NCBI RefSeq assembly: GCF_013408985.1
Contig: NZ_JACBZT010000001.1
Span: 4,605,197-4,669,196, forward strand
Direction: 5' to 3'
Source: Petropleomorpha daqingensis
Lineage (GTDB): Bacteria; Actinomycetota; Actinomycetes; Mycobacteriales; Geodermatophilaceae
DNA length: 64,000 nucleotides
The position numbers and the translations under genes were made by a program. The notes under the pieces are model-generated. The model made no database searches. It saw only the letters and a list, made by a program, of their open reading frames with translations, and was not told where the DNA came from. Of the stretch, positions 1 through 11,070 are shown in pieces (the stretch's first letter is position 1; the number at the start of each line of letters is the position of its first letter).

Positions 1-312
1 CAGGCCGTACATCACGTTGATCGACAGGCCGGATTCGTAGAAGACGTAGGTCATCCGGGTCCCCTCGACCTCGAAGTCCGTGGCCTCCAGGGGGCGGGAT
101 GAGATGACGAGGTCGCGTTCCTCCTTGAGGATGCGGTGGACGTGGTCGACCGCATCGGCCGCGTCGTCCGCGGGATCGACGGTGAAGACGTGGCCGAACT
201 TGTTCCTGTAGTAGCGGGCCTCGTTGGCCCGCAGCCCGGCGAGGGCGTCGGCCACCGGTGAGGACTCCAACCCCGCGGTGGACACGTTCTCGAAATCGAC
301 GACCTGCGACAC
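1..312 (-). CDS. Hypothetical protein, C-terminus cut by window edge
   Basis: An open frame runs leftward off the window, giving about 104 visible residues beginning MSQVVDFENVST. I chose the GTG at 312 because GAGGAG lies six bases upstream; another in-frame GTG sits directly before it at 315. The visible part is acidic with mixed alpha/beta character (for example VFTVDPADDAADAVDHVHRI and a RMTYVFYESGLSINV stretch). I see no membrane segment or catalytic motif. The stop of the next gene upstream on the same strand (BrkB-like) is about 40 bases away, so the two may be cotranscribed. Function not recognised. Confidence 0.6.
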   Translation of the reverse strand, partial: MSQVVDFENVSTAGLESSPVADALAGLRANEARYYRNKFGHVFTVDPADDAADAVDHVHRILKEERDLVISSRPLEATDFEVEGTRMTYVFYESGLSINVMYGL

Positions 313-351
313 CACGACCTCCTCGACCGGACTGGTCCGGACGGTAGCGGG

Positions 352-1371
352 TCAGGTCTCCTCGGGGGTCCCGGCCGGGCGGTCCTCCTCGCGGGCGCGC
401 GGTGGGGGCATCGCGAACGCGACCTTCTCGCGGAGCTCGGCCAGCCGCTCGGCGCGCTCGGCCTGCGTGCGCGCCGCCGCCTCCTCCTCGCGCCGCTCGT
501 GCAGAGCCGCGCCGAGGACCGGGCCGCCCAGCATGACGAAGCTCAGGGCGGTGAGCCAGGTCAGCAGCATGAAGACGATGCCCAGCGGGCCGTAGCGGTC
601 CGTGTTGTAGGTGATCGCGTTGGAGAGCCAGACCGCGGCGAAGGCCCGCAGCCCGACCAGGCCGATGGTCATGGCGATCGCGCCGGGGACCAGCAACCGC
701 CACGGCACCGCGCCCCGGAGCAGGAAGTGCTGCGTCCACCAGCTCCACACGAAGATGAGCGGCGTCCAGACGATCAGCAGCAGGATGGTCCGCCAGGGGT
801 CGGCGATCCCTGCCCGCGGCAGGACGAGCAGGACGGCGCCGGCGGCGACGAACGCGATCAGCCAGACCAGGGGGCGCCACAGCCCCTTCCAGCCCAGCGA
901 GGTCACCCCCCAGGCGATCTCGTAGCCCCGCTGGAGCGCGGTGGGCCAGGCGTAGGCCGACAGCAGCGTGAACAGGCTGCCGAACACGGTCGACGCGCCG
1001 CGCACCGCCTCCCGGCTGGGGAACAGCCGCTGCAGGTCCGCGACCGCCTGCGGGCTCAGGTCCAGCCGGGCGCCGGCCACGGCCGGCAGGGAGTTCGCCG
1101 CCCCCAGCGGTACCAGCGCCGCGAGGGTCACCAGCACCGGCAGCAGCAGCGACAGCGCGAGGGCGGCGAGGATCATCGCCTGGTTGGCCAGGTCCGCCTT
1201 CACGAACCGGCGCTGCACGTGCCCGACCTTGGAGGCGTCGAGCCGCTCCTTGGTCTGCGTCACGCGCGCGGTCACCGCGGCGACGTCGAAACGACGCGCC
1301 ACCGACCGCTGGCCGGCGCTCGCGGACGACGGCTCCGACTGCCCGGACCGTGCCGACGGCTCTGTGTCCAT
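352..1371 (-). CDS. YihY/BrkB-family integral membrane protein
   Basis: About 339 residues with a charged N-terminal cytoplasmic segment, six or so hydrophobic helices spread from residue 70 to 290, and a charged Ala/Glu/Arg coiled tail (HERREEEAAARTQAERAERLAEL). The order and spacing of helices, with sequences such as SLFTLLSAYAWPTALQRGYEIAWG and YGPLGIVFMLLTWLTALSFVMLGG, match the YihY/virulence-factor BrkB family, once misnamed ribonuclease BN. The family is of unknown transport function in the cytoplasmic membrane. The ATG at 1371 is preferred over the ATG at 1377 because the AAGGGGG motif is nine bases from the former and only two or three from the latter. Family confidence is high; the role is unknown. 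Confidence 0.85.
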   Translation of the reverse strand: MDTEPSARSGQSEPSSASAGQRSVARRFDVAAVTARVTQTKERLDASKVGHVQRRFVKADLANQAMILAALALSLLLPVLVTLAALVPLGAANSLPAVAGARLDLSPQAVADLQRLFPSREAVRGASTVFGSLFTLLSAYAWPTALQRGYEIAWGVTSLGWKGLWRPLVWLIAFVAAGAVLLVLPRAGIADPWRTILLLIVWTPLIFVWSWWTQHFLLRGAVPWRLLVPGAIAMTIGLVGLRAFAAVWLSNAITYNTDRYGPLGIVFMLLTWLTALSFVMLGGPVLGAALHERREEEAAARTQAERAERLAELREKVAFAMPPPRAREEDRPAGTPEET

Positions 1372-1437
1372 GCGCATAGCCCCCTTGCGCCCAGCGTCGT
1401 GCGCTCGGGCGCCCCGGCCCTCATCCCTCAGAGATGA

Positions 1438-5125
<3,688 letters not shown>

Positions 5126-5127
5126 GC

Positions 5128-6738
5128 TCAGGCCGCCGGCTCGGGCTCGCGCAGCCGGTAGCGCTGCACCTTGCCGGTGGAGGTCCGGGGCAGCTCGGCC
5201 ACGAACTCGATCGAGCGCGGGTACTTGTAGGGCGCGATCCGCCCCTTGGTGAACTGCTGCAGCTCGGCGACCTTCGCCGCGTCGCCGTCCACTCCCTCGC
5301 GCAGGACGACGGCAGCGTGCACGACCTGCCCCCGGTCGGGGTCGGGCCGGCCGACGACGGCGCACTCGACCACGTCCGGGTGCTGGTCGAGTGCCTGCTC
5401 GACCTCCGGCGCCCCGATGTTGTAGCCCGCGGAGACGATCATGTCGTCGCTGCGCGCCTGGTACCAGAACCAGCCGTCGGCGTCGCGCACGTAGGTGTCG
5501 CCGGTGACGTTCCAGCCGTCCTGCACGTAGACCTGCTGGCGCGGGTCGGCGAGGTAGCGGCAGCCGGTGGGGCCTTTGACCGCCAACCGGCCCGGCACGC
5601 CGACGGCGGCCGGTGCGCCGTCGGCGTCCAGCACGGTCGCGACGTAGCCGGGGACGGCGCGGCCGGTGGAGCCCGGCCGGATCTCGTCGTCGGTGGCGGA
5701 GATGAACACGTGCAGCATCTCGGTGCTGCCGATGCCGTCGACCAGCCGGACGCCGGTCGTCGCGGCGAACTCCTCCCACACCGCCTTCGGCAGGTGCTCG
5801 CCGGCCGACACCGCCCGCCGGACGCCGGACAGCAGGTGCGCGCAGCCGGTGCGCAGCATCGCCCGGTAGCCGGTCGGGGCGGTGCAGACGACCGTCGCCC
5901 CGTGCCGCGACACCGCCTCGGCCAGCTGCACCGGCGTGGCCTTCTCGATCAGCAGCACCGAGGCGCCGACCCGCAGCGGGAAGACCAGGAGCCCGCCGAG
6001 GCCGAAGGTGAACGCGAGCGGTGGAGTGCCGGTGAAGACGTCGTCCGGCCGGCTCCGGAGGGTGTGCGCGCCGAAGGTGTCGGCGATGGCCAGCACGTCG
6101 CGGTGGAAGTGCATGGTGACCTTGGGGACGCCGGTGCTGCCCGACGTCGCGGCGAGCAGCGCGACGTCGTCGGCGGCGGTGTCGACGTCGGCGAACGTGG
6201 TGGGCTGCGCCGCGGCCCGGACGGTGACGTCGTCGGCTCCCCCACCACCCCAGCACGCCGTGGTCAGGCCGGTCGGGGCGAGGTCTTCGGCGAACCGCGC
6301 GTCGCACAGGGCCAGCGTGCTGCGGGTGAGGTCGATCAGCTGGGACAGCTCGGCGGTGCGCAGCATGGGCACGGTGGTCACGGCGACCCCGCCGGCCTTG
6401 AGGACGGCGAACCAGCAGGCGACCAGCCACGGGTTGTTCGGGGAGCGCAGCAGCACCCGCTGCCCCGGGACGAGGCCGAACCCGTCGACGAGGAGGTTGG
6501 CGACCTGGTTGGCCCGGGCGAGCAGCTCGCCGTAGGTCCACGTCCCGTCGTCGGTGCGCAGGCACGGGCGGTCGGGACCATGGACGGCGACGACGTCGTC
6601 CAGCAGCGCGCTCGCGCAGTTCAGCCGCTCGGGATAGCGCAGCTCCGGCAGGTCGAACCGGAACTCCGGCCACTGCTCCGGCGGCGGCAGGTTGTCGCGG
6701 CAGAACGTGTCCACGTGCGCTGACCGGGTGAGTTCCAC
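5128..6738 (-). CDS. Benzoate/2-aminobenzoate-type CoA ligase
   Basis: A 536-residue adenylate-forming (ANL) enzyme. The N-terminus VELTRSAHVDTFCRDNLPPPEQWPEF matches the start of 2-aminobenzoate-CoA ligases. The ATP-binding loop LAATSGSTGVPKVTMHFHRD is at about residue 160, the GIGSTEMLHVFIS motif follows, and GWNVTGDTYVRDADGWFWYQARSDDMIVSAGYNI is the hinge region. The C-terminal acyl-adenylation lysine is in RTSTGKVQRYRL. GTG 6738 has GGGAG six bases upstream. It would activate an aromatic acid to its CoA thioester for the monooxygenase/reductase encoded two bases downstream. 2-Aminobenzoate, salicylate and benzoate are all possible substrates. Confidence 0.88.
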   Translation of the reverse strand: MELTRSAHVDTFCRDNLPPPEQWPEFRFDLPELRYPERLNCASALLDDVVAVHGPDRPCLRTDDGTWTYGELLARANQVANLLVDGFGLVPGQRVLLRSPNNPWLVACWFAVLKAGGVAVTTVPMLRTAELSQLIDLTRSTLALCDARFAEDLAPTGLTTACWGGGGADDVTVRAAAQPTTFADVDTAADDVALLAATSGSTGVPKVTMHFHRDVLAIADTFGAHTLRSRPDDVFTGTPPLAFTFGLGGLLVFPLRVGASVLLIEKATPVQLAEAVSRHGATVVCTAPTGYRAMLRTGCAHLLSGVRRAVSAGEHLPKAVWEEFAATTGVRLVDGIGSTEMLHVFISATDDEIRPGSTGRAVPGYVATVLDADGAPAAVGVPGRLAVKGPTGCRYLADPRQQVYVQDGWNVTGDTYVRDADGWFWYQARSDDMIVSAGYNIGAPEVEQALDQHPDVVECAVVGRPDPDRGQVVHAAVVLREGVDGDAAKVAELQQFTKGRIAPYKYPRSIEFVAELPRTSTGKVQRYRLREPEPAA

Positions 6739-6829
6739 GCTGAACTCCCATCGACGACGGGCCGGAGCCCTAGTCTGCCCCGTCCTACGCTGGGCGTGGC
6801 CGGAGCGCTCACCCTCGGGAGGCGACCCG

Positions 6830-7188
6830 ATGACCAGGGGAATGCGGACGTCCATCGACGTCGATGCCGGCCCCGAGCGGGTCTGGGACGTGCTCACCGA
6901 TGTGCCCGGCTACCCGGACTGGACGCCCGTGCTCACCAGCGCGCAAGGAGAGTTCGCCGTCGGGGGCCGGGTGGTGTTCGGCTTCCCCCCGCTGCACCCC
7001 CTGCTGCGGAGCACGGTTCCGGTCCGGGTGCTGGAGGTGACCCCCGGCCGCTCGAGCTGCGGACCCGGGGGTTGCTGCTGCCGCTGATGGTCCGCTCCCT
7101 GAGCCCCGGCGAGACCCCCACCTTCGGCCCGATGCCGGAGGCGCTCAAGGCCCGGATCGAGGGCAGCGACGCGACTCGCCTCGATTGA
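6830..7188 (+). pseudogene. Decayed SRPBCC (START/Bet v1-like) family gene
   Basis: The first frame (ATG 6830, GGGAGG seven bases upstream) encodes a normal SRPBCC beginning: MRTSIDVDAGPERVWDVLTDVPGYPDWTP through VRVLEVTPGR. It then runs into a Cys-rich, implausible tail ending at 7087. From about 7050 the adjacent frame encodes ELRTRGLLLPLMVRSL and PMPEALKARIEGSDATRLD, which resemble the C-terminal helix of the same family, ending at 7188. Restoring one base near 7049 joins the two. Even then some 35 residues usual between these blocks are absent, so a sequencing error alone does not explain it. Most likely a pseudogene with an internal deletion and frameshift. A TACGCT hexamer at 6785-6790 could be its promoter. 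Confidence 0.65.
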
Positions 7189-7201
7189 GGGGGACGGATG
7201 G

Positions 7202-7549
7202 TCAGCCGAGCGCCCGCCGGACGGCCTCCGGCGTGCGGCCCACCACGGTGGTGCCGTCGTCGGCGGTGAGGATCGGCCGCTGGATGAGGATCGGGTGGGC
7301 CGACATGAGCTCGAGCCACCGGCGGCGGTCGCGCGGCAGGTCGGCCAGGCCCAGCTCCTGCGCGACCGGCTCGCCGGTGCGCGCGACGTCCCAGGGGTCG
7401 AGGCCGAGCCGGGACAGCACGGCGTCGAGCTCGTCGGCGGTCGGCGGGTCCTCCAGGTAGCGGCGCACCGTGTACTGCGCGCCGGCCTCGTCGAGCAGCT
7501 CGGTGGCGGCCCGGCACTTCGAGCAGGCCGGGTTGATCCAGATCTCCAC
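7202..7549 (-). CDS. ArsC/Spx-family thioredoxin-fold protein
   Basis: A 115-residue protein beginning MEIWINPACSKCRAATELLDEAG. The N-terminal Cys9-Ser-Lys-Cys12 pair sits at the position of the ArsC/Spx active-site cysteine. The pattern YLEDPPTADELDAVLSRLGLDPWDVAR, then PILIQRPIL and a closing GRTPEAVRRAL, follows the arsenate reductase-like fold through its length. The CXXC arrangement differs from the single-Cys glutaredoxin-coupled ArsC, so an oxidoreductase role is as likely as arsenate reduction. GTG 7549 has GAGGAGGA upstream. It lies nine bases downstream of the RidA gene on the same strand and is probably the last gene of the hydratase-SDR-RidA operon, although its link to the pathway is unclear. 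Confidence 0.8.
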   Translation of the reverse strand: MEIWINPACSKCRAATELLDEAGAQYTVRRYLEDPPTADELDAVLSRLGLDPWDVARTGEPVAQELGLADLPRDRRRWLELMSAHPILIQRPILTADDGTTVVGRTPEAVRRALG

Positions 7550-7558
7550 GGGTCCTCC

Positions 7559-7963
7559 TCAGCCCTCCGGGATCTCCGCGATCCCCTGCACCTCGACCAG
7601 CGCGTCGTCGTCCCAGAGCCGGGCGACCCCGATCCCCGCGGTCGCCGGGTAGTCCCGGCCGGCCAGCCGCCGCCACGCCTGCCCGATCTCCCGGGCGTGC
7701 GCCCGGTAGTCGGGGACGTCGACGATGTAGATCGTCAGGCTCGCCAGGTGCTCCGGGCCCCCGCCGGCCGCGCGGAGCGCCGTCAGCAGGTTGCCCAGCG
7801 CCTGCTCGAACTGCTCGACGACGCCGGTGCCGACGATCCGGCCGTCCCGGTCGAGTGCCGTCTGCCCCGCGAGGTGCACGGTCACGGTGCCGCGGGCCTT
7901 GACGGCGTGCGCGAACCCGGAGGGCCGGGCCAGCTCGTCGGGGTCGATCCGCTCGAGGGTCAT
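7559..7963 (-). CDS. RidA (YjgF/YER057c/UK114) family protein
   Basis: A 134-residue single-domain protein. Family marks are VHLAGQTALDRDGRIVGTGVVEQFEQALGNLLTAL in the first half and the closing ARLWDDDALVEVQGIAEIP, where RidA proteins keep an acidic residue near the active site. RidA proteins deaminate reactive enamines/imines, and paralogues often sit in catabolic operons handling amino-substituted intermediates. Its start ATG overlaps the SDR stop by four bases, implying translational coupling. In a 2-aminobenzoyl-CoA pathway an imine/enamine intermediate is expected, which would give this protein an obvious job; that is inference. The canonical Arg of active RidA was not identified with certainty. 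Confidence 0.85.
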   Translation of the reverse strand: MTLERIDPDELARPSGFAHAVKARGTVTVHLAGQTALDRDGRIVGTGVVEQFEQALGNLLTALRAAGGGPEHLASLTIYIVDVPDYRAHAREIGQAWRRLAGRDYPATAGIGVARLWDDDALVEVQGIAEIPEG

Positions 7964-8718
7964 GACTGCACGGTCCCTCCGTCGACGTTGATGCCTTGTC
8001 CGGTGACCGCGCCGTTGACCAGGCAGAACGCCACCGCCTCGGCCACTTCCGCCGGGTCGATCAGCCGGCCGATCGGCTGCCGGCGGGCGAGCAGCGCGCG
8101 GGCCTCGTCGGGGCTCCGGCCGGTGCGGGCCGCGATCGCCTCGACGGTCGTGTCGGTCATCGGGGTGTCGACGTAGCCGGGGCAGACCGCGTTGACGGTG
8201 ACGCCGGTGCGCGCGACCTCGGCGGCGGCCGCGCGAACCAGTCCCAGCACGCCGTGCTTGGCCGCGGTGTAGGCCGCCACCTGCGCCTCCCCGTGCTTGG
8301 CCACGACCGAGGCGACCACGACGATCCGGCCCCAGCCGGCCTCGACCATGCCCGGCAGCACCCGCCGGACCAACCGGAACGGCGCGGTGAGGTTGAGCTC
8401 GAGCATGCGGGCCCAGTCCTCGTCGGAGGTCTCCACGAGCGGCGCGCCGACGCCGGCCCCGGCGTTGGAGACCAGCACCTCGACCGGACCCCAGTCGCGC
8501 TCCACCAGGTCGACCGCCGCCGCCACCTGCGCGGGGTCCGTGACGTCGGCGGTCACGGCCATCCCCTCCCCCGGCAGCCGCGCCCGGACCGAGTCCAGGG
8601 AGACGACGTCCCGGCCGAGCAGCGCCACCCGGTGCCCGTCGGCGGAGAGCCGGGCCGCCACCGCGGCCCCGATCCCGCGGCTCGCGCCGGTGACCAGGCA
8701 GGTGCGCGGCTGCGTCAC
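7960..8718 (-). CDS. Short-chain dehydrogenase/reductase (3-hydroxyacyl-CoA dehydrogenase-like)
   Basis: A 252-residue classical SDR. The cofactor motif TGASRGIG is at residues 10-17, NAGAG follows near residue 90, the catalytic serine lies in VVVASVVAKHG and the YTAAK motif supplies Tyr and Lys. The C-terminal AVTGQGINVDGGTVQS is typical of FabG-like members. The ADP-ribose region lacks an obvious NADP-specific double basic pair (ALLGRDVVSL). It sits between enoyl-CoA hydratase and RidA with four-base overlaps on both sides, so the likely substrate is a hydroxyacyl-CoA from the ring-cleavage or beta-oxidation steps of the neighbouring aromatic CoA pathway. Exact substrate unknown. Confidence 0.87.
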   Translation of the reverse strand: MTQPRTCLVTGASRGIGAAVAARLSADGHRVALLGRDVVSLDSVRARLPGEGMAVTADVTDPAQVAAAVDLVERDWGPVEVLVSNAGAGVGAPLVETSDEDWARMLELNLTAPFRLVRRVLPGMVEAGWGRIVVVASVVAKHGEAQVAAYTAAKHGVLGLVRAAAAEVARTGVTVNAVCPGYVDTPMTDTTVEAIAARTGRSPDEARALLARRQPIGRLIDPAEVAEAVAFCLVNGAVTGQGINVDGGTVQS

Positions 8719-9545
8719 CGCCCGGTCCAGTTCGGCGGCCGGCGGGCGTTGAAGGCGGCGTGGAACTCCGCGTGGTCGTCGGTGGTCATCAGCAGCGCCT
8801 GCGTCATCGCGTCCAGCTCCATGGCCGCGCCCAGGGGCATGTCCAGCTCGCGGGTGATCAGCGCCTTGGTCTGCGCGTAGGCCAGCGTCGGGCCGCTCGC
8901 CAGCCGCGCGGCGAGCTCGGCCACGGCGTCGTCCAGCCCGTCGTCGTCCACCAGCCGGCTGACCAGCCCGTAGCGGTCGGCGGTGTCGGCGTCGATGGTG
9001 TCGCCGAGCATCAGCAGCTGCGTCGCCCGGCCGGCGCCCACGGCGCGCGGCAGCAGGTAGGCCGCGCCCATGTCACCGCCGGAGAGCCCCACCTTGGTGA
9101 ACAGGAAGGCGAAGCGGGCCGACCGGGCGCAGACCCGGAAGTCCGAGGCGAGCGCGATCACCGATCCGGCGCCGGCCGCGATGCCCTGGATCCCGGCGAT
9201 GATCGGCACCGGGACCTCGCGCATCGCGCGGATGAGGTCGCCGGTCATCCTGGTGAAGCCGATCAGGTCGTGCGGCCGCATCCGGATGAGCTCGCCGATG
9301 ATCTCGTTGACGTCCCCGCCGGCGCAGAACGCCTTCCCCTCGCCCCGGATCACCAGCACGCGGACGTCGTCCCGGTACGGCAGCTGCAGGACGAGGTCGC
9401 GCAGGTCGGCGTAGCTCTCGAAGGTCAGCGGGTTGAGCTTCTCCGGCCGGTCGAGCGTGACCGTGGCGACGCCGTCGGCGACGGCGAACGCGAAGTGCTC
9501 CCAGTTGTCGGTGAGCGGGACCGACGCCCGGAACCGGTGGGCCAT
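8715..9545 (-). CDS. Enoyl-CoA hydratase/isomerase family protein
   Basis: A 276-residue crotonase-fold enzyme. VTLDRPEKLNPLT marks the N-terminal strand, VLVIRGEGKAFCAGGDVNEI is the first oxyanion-hole segment, and IAGIQGIAAGAGSVIALASDFRVCA is the second. A glutamate equivalent is seen in FLFTKVGLSGGDMG, which is not the standard hydratase E-x-x-x-G pattern, so hydratase, isomerase or ring hydrolase activity are all possible. It is the first gene of the four-gene operon hydratase, SDR, RidA, ArsC-like. A TAGGGT -10 lies eight bases before the ATG, suggesting leaderless transcription. Its role fits processing of the non-aromatic CoA product of the nearby monooxygenase/reductase. Confidence 0.87.
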   Translation of the reverse strand: MAHRFRASVPLTDNWEHFAFAVADGVATVTLDRPEKLNPLTFESYADLRDLVLQLPYRDDVRVLVIRGEGKAFCAGGDVNEIIGELIRMRPHDLIGFTRMTGDLIRAMREVPVPIIAGIQGIAAGAGSVIALASDFRVCARSARFAFLFTKVGLSGGDMGAAYLLPRAVGAGRATQLLMLGDTIDADTADRYGLVSRLVDDDGLDDAVAELAARLASGPTLAYAQTKALITRELDMPLGAAMELDAMTQALLMTTDDHAEFHAAFNARRPPNWTGR

Positions 9546-9553
9546 GCCGTCGG

Positions 9554-9559
9554 ACCCTA
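9554..9559 (-). promoter_or_regulatory. TAGGGT -10 element, leaderless-type promoter
   Basis: On the minus strand TAGGGT lies eight bases upstream of the ATG at 9545, with no Shine-Dalgarno sequence in between. It would drive the hydratase-SDR-RidA-ArsC-like operon. Confidence 0.5.
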
Positions 9560-9671
9560 GCCAGGCCGGCGCTCGCCCGCCCTCGACGCGGGCCGGGGAA
9601 TCATCCCCGCCGGACGAGGGTGGGCGGCTCGTGTCCGGCCACGGTCGAGCGCAGTCCGACGGCCGCGTGAG

Positions 9672-11063
9672 ATGGAACGACGCATGCCCCTCTCGAGAGC
9701 GAACAGGCGGGCGCAGGCCGGTCCCCGCGCCGCTCCGCAGTCCGGGCCCGACGAGGCCCCCGGCGAGGTGGCGCTGGACCGGTCCCGTGGCTTCTGGACG
9801 GCGGTCGGCTACGCGGTCGTCCTCGGGATCGCGCTCGCCCTCGCGGCGCTGGCCTTCCTGGGGCTGGTCACCGGCGGCGGCAAACTCTGGTTCACGCTGC
9901 CCGACAAGCCGGACTGGTTCTCCGGGAGCCTGTGGTGGGTGGGGGTGACCGCGGCCGCGGGGCTCCTCGTCGGCGTGCTGCGGCGGGTCTTCCGCCTCCC
10001 GCCCAAGCTGCCCGGCGTGCTCGAGGAGCTGCGGACCGCCCGGGTCGAGCCCCCCACCGTCCTGAAGGCGGTGGCCGTCTCCCTGGTCTCGCTGGTCGGT
10101 GGCGCGAGCCTCGGCCCCGAGGACGCACTGGGCAAGATGGGCGGGGGCCTCGGGACCTGGCTGTCGGAGCGGCGGAAGCTCGATGAGACGGCCAGGGCCA
10201 CGAACACGCTCAGCGGCATGTCGGCCGCCTACGGCGGCCTGCTGGCGTCCCCGATCCTGGCGACGGCGCTCGTGGTCGAGATCGCCCGTCCCCGGCGCGC
10301 ACGCCTCGCCGACGTCCTGGTCGCTGCACTGCTCGCCGCGACGGTGGCGTTCGCGGTCTACTTCCCGGTCGCGGGGAGCACGTTCGTCGGCATCTACCGG
10401 GTGCCGTCGTTCACCTACGAGGACTGGCAGCTGGCCGCGGCCGTCCCCCTCGGCCTCGTCGCCGGGGCGCTCGCGCTGATCACCCTCGCCGCCGCCGGCG
10501 TGCTCACGAAGCTCACCGCCCCGCTGCTCCGGTGGCCGATCGTCCGCTCGACGCTCGGCGGGATCGCGTTCGGGCTGGTCGGCGTCGCCCTGCCGCTGAC
10601 CCTGTTCACCGGGACGGACCAGCTCACGACCGTGATCGACCACGGGGCCGCGCTGGGTGCCGGGCTGCTCGTCGCGGTCGTGTTCGCGAAGATCCTTGCG
10701 TTCGCGCTCTGCGAGGCCACCGGGTTCATCGGTGGGCCGATCCTCGTGACGCTGTTCATCGGCGGCACGGCGGGGACGGCCGTCCACCTGCTGATCCCGG
10801 GGATCCCCGAAGGGCTCGCCTTCGCCACGATGTTCGCCGCCATCCTCGGCGCGCTCGTCGCGGCACCGTTCACGCTGATCGTCCTCGTCGCGCTCACGAC
10901 CCAGATCGGCACCCTGCAGCTCGCGCCCGTGGCCGTCGCGGTCCTCACTGCCTACCTCGCCGTCTCGGGCTCCGGCGCGCTCGTGGCCCTGGCCCGCAAG
11001 GGGCGCGGTGCCGCCGGGCAGGCCCCGCCGGCACGCGGGCAGCCCCCGTCGAGCACCTCGTGA
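9672..11063 (+). CDS. ClC-family chloride channel/antiporter
   Basis: A 463-residue membrane protein with roughly ten hydrophobic helices after a 45-residue charged N-terminus. The segment LVGGASLGPEDALGKMGGGLGTWLSE corresponds to the ClC selectivity/gating region, in which the glutamate of LGPED aligns with the gating glutamate of LGREGP-type proteins. CEATGFIGGPILVTLFIGGTAGTA corresponds to the second conserved GGIF-like loop. The usual GSGIP first motif is not obvious, so this is a divergent member, like proteins annotated simply as ion channel protein. ATG 9672 is taken; ATG 9684 is an equally possible start. It is convergent with cydC, the stops being eight bases apart. Confidence 0.8.
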   Translation: MERRMPLSRANRRAQAGPRAAPQSGPDEAPGEVALDRSRGFWTAVGYAVVLGIALALAALAFLGLVTGGGKLWFTLPDKPDWFSGSLWWVGVTAAAGLLVGVLRRVFRLPPKLPGVLEELRTARVEPPTVLKAVAVSLVSLVGGASLGPEDALGKMGGGLGTWLSERRKLDETARATNTLSGMSAAYGGLLASPILATALVVEIARPRRARLADVLVAALLAATVAFAVYFPVAGSTFVGIYRVPSFTYEDWQLAAAVPLGLVAGALALITLAAAGVLTKLTAPLLRWPIVRSTLGGIAFGLVGVALPLTLFTGTDQLTTVIDHGAALGAGLLVAVVFAKILAFALCEATGFIGGPILVTLFIGGTAGTAVHLLIPGIPEGLAFATMFAAILGALVAAPFTLIVLVALTTQIGTLQLAPVAVAVLTAYLAVSGSGALVALARKGRGAAGQAPPARGQPPSSTS

Positions 11064-11070
11064 CCTGCCC

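Noticed and set aside
7202-7549. ArsC-like gene with the BASS transporter as an arsenic resistance set
   Set aside because: The two genes are 14 kb apart with no ArsR-type regulator, and the ArsC-like protein has a CXXC rather than the classical single-Cys site.
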